Assembly: GCA_021613375.1 (NCBI GenBank)
Contig: CM038716.1
Span: forward strand, 13,930,274 to 13,994,273
DNA: 64,000 bases
Reading direction: 5' to 3'
DNA from: Megaleporinus macrocephalus
Taxonomy: Eukaryota > Chordata > Actinopteri > Characiformes > Anostomidae
Part shown: one piece after another, positions 56,501 through 64,000 of the stretch
Numbering within the stretch: position 1 is the stretch's first letter
Layout: every line of letters begins with the position of its first letter
Notes under the pieces: generated by a model
What the model was told of the DNA's origin: nothing
The model's database searches: none
Seen by the model: the letters and a program-made list of their open reading frames with translations, nothing else
Program-made: the position numbers and the translations under genes

Positions 56501-57104
56501 CAAGTAAATAAATTAAAGTAAAATTGAAAGTATTTATTTTTCCATTTTTATAATTAAAAATAAAAGTTACATGTGCTTTTATTTAAGTTGCAAGTAATAA
56601 ATGTAAACAATAGTGTTTTTGTATGAGTAGTGAATGTAAACAGTATTCTGACAGCAGCAGTACAGTGAGTGTAAGGTGCAGTTAAAATCAGTTAAAACCA
56701 GTTCAGATAGGAAACTGGTGGGTTTGTATACTGTACAAAAAATTGTGGGTTGTAACTTAAAAAGTTGGTGTTCGAACCTGAAATAATATATTTCTGGACA
56801 TGAACAAACTTTAATGTTCTGTTCACGTAATAACTAAAATTTAATGAACTAAAATTTTTAAGCCAGCCTGAACTAGTTATATTAGTTTGTACCCGTACAA
56901 CACTTATATAATGTAAAATTCTCCTTAACAGAAGGAGAATTTGTGTTTATGCCCAGAAACTTGTTATTTTAAGTTCATATAACTCAAAAATACTAAGGCA
57001 GCCCAAACAGAAACTTTTTTAAAACTATAAATATATATATTTTAAGGAGCCATGTGTCAAAATATACTTGTATCTGTTGCTAACGTATATATATATTTCA
57101 GCCA
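56501..57104. other. AT-rich spacer
   Basis: No gene or clear repeat seen. Confidence 0.35.
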
Positions 57105-57222
57105 TCATATCATATCAAAGCATCAACACTTACCACGTACGGTTTTCATGTAATGTTCACTTCACCCCTCATAAGAAATGAATTGCAAATGTTTGGAAAT
57201 GTCAACTGTAACTGCCAAACCT
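57105..57222 (+). mobile_element. Partial copy of the 59800/62270 repeat, cut by the A-box array
   Basis: TATCAAAGCATCAACACTTA, TTTTCATGTAATGTTCAC and GTTTGGAAATGTCAACTGTAACTGCCA align with 59775-59897 and 62254-62369. Identity stops where the 20-bp array starts. Confidence 0.75.
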
Positions 57223-57530
57223 TACTAACCACTACACCACCGTACTAACCACTACACCACCGTACTAACCACTACACCACTGTACTAACCACTACACCAC
57301 CGTACTACACCACTACACCACCATACTAACCACTACACCACCGTACTAACCACTACACCACCGTACTAACCACTACACCACTGTACTAACCACTACACCA
57401 CCGTACTACACCACTACACCACCATACTAACCACTACACCACCATACTAACCACTACACCACCGTACTAACCACTACACCACCATACTAACCACTACACC
57501 ACCATACTAACCACTACACCACCATACTGA
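57223..57530 (-). repeat. 20-bp A-box-like minisatellite, third array (~15 copies)
   Basis: Units ACTAACCACTACACCACCGT, same strand as 34006-34545. A variant unit ACTACACCACTACACCACC occurs twice about 100 bp apart, showing a five-unit duplication. No SINE body is attached. Confidence 0.95.
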
Positions 57531-58260
57531 ATACAGGAAATTGAGCTCTGGGCAATCTGAGCCGTCCAATCTGAGAGTTGTCTTGGTCTGTCCAACCTTG
57601 AACACAATCCCACCGACTGCCTCTGTTTAAAGCGTCTCTGAAGCTGTGATCTGATTGCATTCTTGTTTTATCACCATCACTACTCTCAGCATCTGACGTC
57701 TACAGCGTCTGCCCACAGTATTCCTCCCGCAGGCTTCAGCCCGCAGTGGCAACGTGAGTCAAATTAAAAAAGAATGTTCACTAGTTGGTGCATCTTTGCA
57801 CACGTTAATCAGACATGTCAACTCCTCCATGTTCTTGTTGTACTCGGCTCCTTCTGTGTTGTACTCCGTTATTAAGCCAGGCATGAGCAATGTGTCCAAT
57901 TTCCGTGTGCCATCTGGCGTTCCATTTCTCCACCGAATGCCTCATGGATCTTCCAGGGCGGTGATAAATAATGCGCTTTGCACACGCAGGCGTCATCCAA
58001 GGGGCACGCTCATTACTACGGTTACTGTTGCCGTAATTCTATGGCATTAAATGTGGCCTCGCTTATCCTGATAACAGGTTCCAAAGTCTACATTGAGGTA
58101 GTCCAGAATTACCATAGAGATAACTTCAGCATCCATCCATGACGCGTCCACCGCTAGCCGCGTCCTGATTCACTCCACTGAGCTTTGGAGGTTATTTGAC
58201 TTTAGAAGTGCTTTTAGGTGCCCAGTCAGTTTTCGTCCTGTGATTATAGGACGTCGTCGT
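57531..58260. other. Single-copy-looking island with candidate microexon
   Basis: Complex sequence without repeats. The plus frame 57754-58050 (98 codons) has no recognised domain. It contains the 21-nt exon candidate described next. Confidence 0.4.
57733..57753 (+). other. Candidate 21-nt microexon (unproven)
   Basis: The acceptor tract TATTCCTCCCGCAG precedes, and a consensus GTGAGTC donor follows, GCTTCAGCCCGCAGTGGCAAC (21 nt, seven codons: ASARSGN in frame 0). Another CAG lies 14 bases upstream. Size and signals fit a neuronal-type microexon, but no host gene is identified. Confidence 0.25.
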
Positions 58261-58716
58261 GTGTTGTATAGGGTTAAAAATGAAAGTTGTATATTTTTTT
58301 TCTTGTTCTTGATTCTTGTGAGTCACAGTTACTGCTGGGAATAACAAAAACACATTGAAAATTTATATAGAATTTAAAAAAATACGGCTATATGGCTATG
58401 ACATCACTTGGTCTATTTAGTGAGCTACAGTTTGTGTTTCCATAAAACTAATATAAAAACAGCCAAAAACAGGTTTCTATAAATGTCTTTTTAGATCTCG
58501 ATTTTTATTACTATTACTATTATTATTATATTTTCCTTTATTATTTCTAGTTATTACTTCTGTTTTAACTGCTTATGCCTTTATAGTTCACTCTTATTTC
58601 TTATATAAGAGTGAAATATAACATAACATAGCAGTTAAAAGGCTTATTTCTTTTAACTGCTTATGCCTTTATATTTCACTCTTATTTCTTATATTTCTTA
58701 TATTTCACTCTTATTT

Positions 58717-58798
<82 letters not shown>

Positions 58799-59774
58799 AA
58801 GCAGAATTTGGTTAATAGTTATGTATAAAGGTCCATCACTCAATTAAACTCTACATTTTAAGATATATATATTTAAGAAATAGTGTGAGAATTGTTATCC
58901 AACAAACACTGCTGACTGAACACTGATATATTTTTGAGCTGATAGGAGCATTATAGCTAACTTGCAAACAAACGTCATCTTACTTATTTAATGTTCATCT
59001 CTTATAAATTGAAGTTCAGATGTAAAGTTAATTCCAGTTTGTGATAAATGTAGCTATATTTTTTTCATAAGCTTACAAGAAAAACAATTTTCGGTTTAGC
59101 TTTACTCGACCATCAAACTATTAGCTATAGCTTAATGAATAAGCTAAGCTAATGTTTTGGTGGATCTCGGTTTAAGTTGTTTGCTTGAATTAAAGTTTGA
59201 GGCAGTTAGGTAACTTTTATCTAACCTTATCTTAGTTAATAAGTTAAAAGTTATATTCTTTATTAGTCTCTTAAATAAATTGTATTTGTTTTCTATATTG
59301 ATTTATCTTACTTAAATTTATTGTCACCTTGTTTGTGTTGTTTCTTTTGCCTTTCTAAGTTGCCATATTAAAATTAATATGAATTTCTTTTCAATCTGTT
59401 GTAAAATTTAAACACAGATATTTTTAACAAAAAGCAGAAATTTGTGTTTCCATATGTTAAGCCATTTTTCCTCTTATTTAGATTTCCCGATGCAGTTGCT
59501 GTGTTTGTTTCAACATGTAACAAACACGATATAACTGTTCCAAACTACCTCTATAAACAAGCAAACACATAAACAGCACTTACACTCACATGCTATTGCA
59601 GTGCACCCAACACTAATGGCAGCACTGAGCTTCTTTTATGCAGGAAACGCAATACCACCAATTAATTTATTTTTTACCTTTTATATTATTAGAATTTTAA
59701 AATATGAATATATTTAAAATATTATATATTCTGACTTGTATTGGTCTACCAACATATATATTTCAGCTATCATT
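58261..59774. other. AT-rich region with hairpin and TA run
   Basis: 58562-58640 folds on itself (TTTTAACTGC...GCAGTTAAAA, with CACTCTTATTTC...AGAGTG inside) and is partly repeated directly at 58650-58715. (TA)n at 58719-58795. The rest is AT-rich with no gene seen. Confidence 0.45.
58719..58795. repeat. (TA)n microsatellite
   Basis: About 38 TA units after TTTCTTATATTTCACTC repeats. Confidence 0.95.
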
Positions 59775-60115
59775 TCTTATCAAAACATCAAAACCTCCCT
59801 TTTAACTAATTGGAAGTATGATTTTCCTGTAATGTTCATTTTCCCCTCTCATATGAAATGAATGGCAAATGTTTGGAAATGTCAACTGTAACTGCCACAA
59901 TGAACCTCTCTCACGAGGACACTCATAGGCCCTGTCCCAATTCTCGCACACTGTGCTGGTTTAAGTGGATTAGCGTGTACCCTATTAGACATGCCTACCT
60001 TGTTGGTCCACCATGTAGATATAAATGTGTATTTTGCATTTTATATACGTTAAATATGAAATGTATGATAAATATAATAATTATTGCATTTTATACTGAG
60101 AATTCATAGAACCTA
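59775..60115 (+). mobile_element. Dispersed repeat, copy 1 (second at 62254-62615)
   Basis: TGGCAAATGTTTGGAAAT, ACAATGAACCTCTCTCACGA, GGACACTCATAGGCCCTGTC, CACACTGTGCTGGTTTAAGT, CCTTGTTGGTCCACCATGTAG. The last words belong to the otophysan-type element family (TTGGTCCACCTTGTAGATGT), so this repeat is probably a diverged composite. The 83-codon frame inside is not supported as a gene. Confidence 0.75.
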
Positions 60116-60230
60116 TGTATCCAATTGCTACAAATATCCTGAACAACATCTACTGCAGAAATGCTGTATTAACTAAATACTGTATACTGTATTGATAGCT
60201 AAATGACATCACTGTACTCTATAATCGGGG

Positions 60231-60466
60231 TCTTCATAACTTTAAAACCCCTTGTATCTACACTCACTGTCCAGTGTATCACCTCCACTGACCATATGGG
60301 AGCTCCACTTACAGACTGTAGTTCATCTGATACTCTGTATACTTTATTATTCTGTTCTTTAATGATCAGGACCCCCACAGAGACAGTGGTGGCCAGTGGA
60401 GCTGATATAATGGAGAGTGAGTGTAGATACTAGGTGGTGGGTTATTGTTATGGCTGATCTGTGTAC
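60231..60466. mobile_element. Otophysan-type dispersed element, copy 4 (~236 bp)
   Basis: Left side: TCATAACTTTAAAACC, TATCTACACTCACTGTCC, ATCACCTCCACTGACCATA. Right side: AGTGGAGCTGATATAATGGA, GTGAGTGTAGATAC, TTGTTATGGCTGATCTG. The two halves are inverse to each other, giving a short foldback form. The central TTCTTTAATGATCAGGACCC is shared with copy 2. Confidence 0.75.
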
Positions 60467-60565
60467 ATACCAATATATTCCACAATGTCACTCAAGCTGC
60501 TTGTTGGCCACGCCCACACGGTTCTCAGATAGGTCTGATCAGCAGTTTGTTTTTAAACTGGGTTT

Positions 60566-60609
<44 letters not shown>

Positions 60610-60716
60610 GTTCCTCATTCAAACTTTACTGGATGTGTTCAAATCTGACCGTAACTCATCGAACACGTTGCAGCAAAGTGGTGCACAGAGATTAACTATC
60701 TTTACAACGAGCAGAT
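60467..60716. other. Spacer with (TA)n
   Basis: (TA)n at 60567-60605. The YIYIYI frames across it are artefacts. Confidence 0.5.
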
Positions 60717-60832
60717 CAGTGGTTCTCAAGCCAGAGCTCAAGGCCCCCAAGACAGTCCTTACTCCTGTTCGACCAAATTTGTGTTGGGAGTTGGGACCAA
60801 GTAAATATGTAGTGAACAGTTTGAGAACTACT
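60717..60832. mobile_element. Short hAT-like MITE (~116 bp)
   Basis: The left end CAGTGGTTCTCAA is nearly inverse to the right end TTTGAGAACTACT. CAGTGGTTCTCAAA-type termini are common in fish hAT non-autonomous elements. Target duplication not clear. Confidence 0.55.
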
Positions 60833-61164
60833 TAAAATAGAGCTCCTGCATCTCCCGGATCCTAATGTAGCCCCCGAGCATCATCAGTACTTCTAAAACT
60901 CTGAACAACTGCTTGGATCTTAAGAAAAGACTCACGATGCGCTTACAGACGAAGGTGAAACTCTGCCACAGTAATTTGCAACAGTGAATGGAACACGTTC
61001 AATCTTCCAGTTTGCTGCAGTTGACCTCAGCAGTGGAATAAACCATGGACACCAAACGCCTGGCTGTTAAATTCCAGCTGAACCCAGTATCCTAACAGCA
61101 TTCCCAGTATTATACACTACCAAAGCTGTCCTCTTTCATTCTTAACAGAGAAGAACACACCTAT
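60833..61164. other. Single-copy-looking spacer
   Basis: No gene or repeat recognised. Confidence 0.4.
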
Positions 61165-61325
61165 ATACCCCATATTACAGCCTTACACAAATTAACCCTG
61201 ATCTACTGGACGAGAGACAGGATCCTGAACCACCTGAGCTGTCGGTTAAACAGAGGATGAAGCCATGAACTGTGCTCCTGACCTCCTCAAAGGCTAACAT
61301 GAGGCTGACCATTTTATGGGTTGTG
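61165..61325 (+). mobile_element. Dispersed repeat fragment (copy at 11290-11400)
   Basis: AAATTAACCCTGATCTACTG, GAGACAGGATCCTGAACC and GCCATGAAC...CTCCTGACC align with 11290-11400. It also contains the words that form the 35-bp array at 10976-11228. Confidence 0.6.
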
Positions 61326-61860
61326 GCCTGGCCTTTATTATTATTAGTAGAGTACATGATCTCTTGGGTATTGCAATCAACAAAGTATTGAAAATCCAAG
61401 TAAGAAGAAAGAGATGAAGATTACGATTAACGAAGATTCATCATATAGGAGTAACAAGGAGGGTGAGGCTCTGATATCGAGATCTAGCGGGACATTAGCA
61501 AAGTAGACAAGAGTATTTCCAGAAGAAAGAATCATTAAACCAAACATTTTGTTGCTGTTGAAGCATCAACAAGCTTCAGTCCTTCTTAACTGTCCAGAAG
61601 GCTGGTCTAACTCTAGGTGGACTACAGCAGATTGGTTCACCCTGCTGGTCCTTTATAGCCCAGCAACTGTAACTATTCCCGGGATACCGTTGAAAAACTT
61701 TCCAATACTCTGTAACATGTTTCTGAATCCCAAACCCTCACCCAGTTTTCCCAAGAGATTGACAGGAAGAGTGAAGATCCCAGTTAGCAAAGCGAGTCAG
61801 CAACGTAGACAAGAGCGTTTCCAGAACACCAAACATTGCCGTTATGCTGAGCCCTAACCC
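61326..61860. other. Single-copy-looking region
   Basis: The 102-codon plus frame 61549-61857 has no recognised domain. TTGCTGTTGAAGC at 61551 also occurs (inverted) at the extreme right end of the window, so it may belong to the repeat family that follows. Confidence 0.35.
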
Positions 61861-62235
61861 TAAGCCAATGCTGGATTGGTCAGCTAACAATGGGACCCCC
61901 ACAAATACCTGGGGTTGTTTTGCATTAGGGGTATGTCTATGAGCGCTCTGAGGAATTTGTTTGAGTCAGTAATTTTTGCTTCATTGTCTCAAATCTCTAC
62001 TTCCCTAGGAGTCGAGCAGTCACCTGCTGATGTTCAGCTGTGGTGGGACTACCTGATGTCTTTGAATTTTGTTCTCCAGGGTTCCTGCAGACCTCCTCAT
62101 AGAAAGACAGTCGCCAGCAAGCGACTTGCATCCCTCAAATTGAGAACAATGGAAAAAGTGCCTCGCCTGCAAAAAAAAAAGTGTTTACGATGTAATTTGC
62201 CCTTCGAGATTTTTCACCGAAGCTAGTCTGGAGTA
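61861..62235 (+). mobile_element. Unclassified repeat, copy A
   Basis: About 370 bp: GACCCCCACAAATACCTGGG, GCATTAGGGGTATGTCTATG, TCAAATCTCTACTTCC, GGGTTCCTGCAGACCTCCTC, TGTTTACGATGTAATTTGCCC. Repeated directly at 62653-63000 and inverted at 63560-63990. A 103-codon frame covers it, and similar partial frames occur in the other copies. The peptide (SPADVQLWWDYLMSL...) is not recognised and copies break the frame, so no gene is called. Confidence 0.7.
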
Positions 62236-62253
62236 CATTTTTTGACAGCTCTT

Positions 62254-62615
62254 ATCAAAACATCAAAGCCTCCCTTTTAACTAATTGGATGTCAGATTTT
62301 CATGTAATGTTAATTCCCCCCCATAAGAAATGAATGGCAAATGTTTGGAAACATCAACTGTAATTGTCACAAGTGATGCCACAATGAACCTCTCTCACGA
62401 GGACACTCATAGGCCCTGTCCCAATACTCGCACACTGTGCTGGTTTAAGTGGATCAGACTGTTTTTAGCGTGTACCCTATTAGATACGCCTACCTTGTTG
62501 GTCCACCATGTAGATATAAATATGTATATTACATGTTATATACGCTAAATATCAAATATATGATAAATATATAAATCTATATTAATTTTTGCATTTTGTA
62601 CTGAGAATGTCCTAA
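62254..62615 (+). mobile_element. Dispersed repeat, copy 2 (first at 59775-60115)
   Basis: Matches 59775-60115 across its length with small indels (an extra ATTGTCACAAGTGATGCC-type insertion near 62362, and GATCAGACTGTTTTTAGC near 62453). Confidence 0.75.
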
Positions 62616-62652
62616 ACAATATCTACTGCAGGAACACTGTATCAACAGCGGT

Positions 62653-63113
62653 GGAGTAGTCAGCTAACATGGGACCCCCACAAATACCTGGGGTTGTTTT
62701 GCATTAGGGGTATGTCTATGAGCGCTCTAAGGACTTTGTTTGAGTCAGTAATTTTTGCTTCACTGTCTCAAATCTCTACTTCCTCAGGAGACGACCAGTC
62801 ACCTGCTGATGTCCAGCTATGGTGGGGCTACCTGATGTCTTTGAATTTTGTTCTCCAGGGTTCCTGCAGACCTCCTCATACAATGTAAAAAGTGCTTCAT
62901 CTGCAAAAAAAAAAACCTGTGTACGATGTGATTCGCCCTTAAAGATTTTTCACTGAAGCTGGACTGGAATAAGTTTATTGACAGCTCCGTGGCAGCGCTT
63001 TAGCTTCCCAGAGGAACGTGTGAAGATTTTCTTCCGGCTAAACGACTAAACACCTTCCTAAACGCTAGTGTCATCCCTCCGACTCAGTCTGAACCAACCA
63101 CCGTGTGCTTTGT
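62653..63113 (+). repeat. Left arm of a large inverted repeat (copy B)
   Basis: Runs from GGAGTAGTCAGCTAAC through the copy-A-like part (lacking about 65 bp after CTCCTCATA) to AGGAACGTGTGAAGATTTTC, GTGTCATCCCTCCGACTCAG and AACCAACCACCGTGTGCT. All are found in inverse order at 63508-63995. Confidence 0.85.
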
Positions 63114-63507
63114 TGAGTGTATTCGGTTTAAACCTCAGATCTTTCCTCCTGTTTCTTCTTTTCACGTTCAACTTTTCTCCCATCTGTAATCTACGGCGTC
63201 CGAGTCGTAAAGACAGAGAGGATTAGTGGGCGTTGGTGCCGTAATCCGATGCGTAAATGGCTTTGAAGGGCCTCTGCAAATCCTCACGAACTCAATTACC
63301 TCTCGCTAGCACTTTCAACTGCTGCCGAAATTGCTCATTCGAGGGACGTGATGTCAGCTGGATGGCTCCAACTCAATCTGGCCGCACTGGCCGTTCACTG
63401 CCCGATGGGCGCTGAGGTCTGAGCTGTTCTCTCTGTTTTCTCACCGTCTCCGCGGCACCGCATACTAAGTATATGCAAATACGAGGCGTACTCTAAATAG
63501 ACCCCCA
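63114..63507. other. Loop of the large inverted repeat
   Basis: About 390 bp of single-copy-looking, complex sequence between the arms. No gene seen. Confidence 0.5.
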
Positions 63508-64000
63508 GCACACAGTGGTTGGTTCTGATTGAGTCGGAGGGATGACACCAGCGTTTAGGAGTTACAGCCGGAAGAAAATCTTCACACGCTCCTCCGGGAA
63601 GCTGAAACGGTGAAACAGAGCAGTCAATAAATCTACAGTGAGAAATCTCTAAGGGCGAATCACATCGTACACATGTTTTTTGCAGACGTGGCACTTTTTC
63701 AATTGTTCTCAAATAGAGGAATACAAGTCGCTTGCTGGTGACTGTCTTTCTATGAGGAGGTCTGCAGGAACCCTGGAGAACAAGACTCAAAGAGATCAGG
63801 TAGTCCCACCACAGCTGGCATCAGCAGATGACTAGTCGTCTCCTGAGGAAGTAGAGATTTGAGACAGTAAACCAAAAATTACTGACTTAAACAAATTCCT
63901 CTGAACATTCATAGACATACCCCTAATGCAGAACAACTCCAGGTATCTGTGGGGGTCCAAGTTAGCTGACTACTCCAGCTTTGGCTTCAACAGCAACTAA
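63508..64000 (-). repeat. Right arm of the large inverted repeat (copy C)
   Basis: Inverse of 62653-63113, and it retains the ~65 bp missing from the left arm (GAAAGACAGTCACCAGCAAG in inverse), as copy A does. It runs into the window edge, ending with the inverse of TTAGTTGCTGTTGAAGCC. The 131-codon minus frame (63395-63790) is unrecognised. Confidence 0.85.

Noticed and set aside
61915..62226. 103-codon frame repeated in copies at 62694 and 63395-63790
   Set aside because: It belongs to a repeat family whose copies break the frame. The peptide is unrecognised, so it is kept as a repeat pending a family consensus.

Overview
The window looks like vertebrate nuclear DNA from a teleost fish. 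It contains Tc1-like transposon remnants, fish-type LINE 3' ends, a tRNA-derived SINE and very long micro- and minisatellites. A dispersed element with 'ATCAGCCATAAC'-type ends occurs in at least four places. From memory this family is abundant in otophysan fishes (characins, catfishes, electric fishes), so an otophysan host is likely but not proven. I find no protein-coding gene I can support. The long open frames lie inside tandem arrays whose unit length is a multiple of three (27, 45, 51 bp) or are short chance frames. The window is best read as intergenic DNA or a very large intron. Three short segments with good splice signals (16072-16120, 21423-21467, 57733-57753) are kept only as candidate exons.

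Layout, 0-13 kb: a broken LINE reverse-transcriptase fragment on the minus strand; a degenerate ~200-bp satellite (360-2425) running into a related element with inverted ends; two arrays built on a CTAGGGGGCAGTG core (3.6-5.0 and 6.3-7.2 kb); an ATCT microsatellite (7.6-8.2 kb); an ~80-copy 26-bp minisatellite (8.8-10.9 kb); a 35-bp array; and the first copy of the otophysan-type element. 13-31 kb: mostly decayed DNA transposons, including a 574-bp foldback element with TA target sites (18446-19019), Tc1-like remnants (20905-21289, 25512-26685), a 1.9-kb array with a 738-bp higher-order block (22.9-24.8 kb), and an AAAT-type array inside a candidate element (27.4-28.8 kb).

31-46.7 kb: an 89-copy 20-bp array (31229-33010) faces an oppositely oriented ~28-copy array (34006-34545) attached to the head of a tRNA-derived SINE (33705-34005). 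Each unit resembles a tRNA D-arm/A-box. Then follow a 22-bp array (35.3-37.1 kb), a tandem duplication (38.1-38.9 kb), a hAT-like element, a 51-bp array, a 45-bp array (43.4-44.6 kb) and a third CTAGGGGGCAGTG array (45.1-46.6 kb). 46.7-64 kb: two pyrimidine-strand 27-bp arrays, duplicated dispersed elements, a Tc1-like fragment, an L2-type LINE 3' fragment, a third A-box array (57.2-57.5 kb), AT-rich DNA, several MITEs, and a large inverted repeat (62.65-64.0 kb) that probably continues past the window.

The main theme is that many of these minisatellites appear to be tandem expansions of the ends of dispersed elements whose single copies also occur here. Two array families carry protein-binding-like motifs in every unit: CTCF-like in one and Pol III A-box-like in the other. 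Between the repeats lie single-copy-looking islands (for example 30340-31030, 33011-33650, 42420-43010, 57540-58260) with no recognisable genes.
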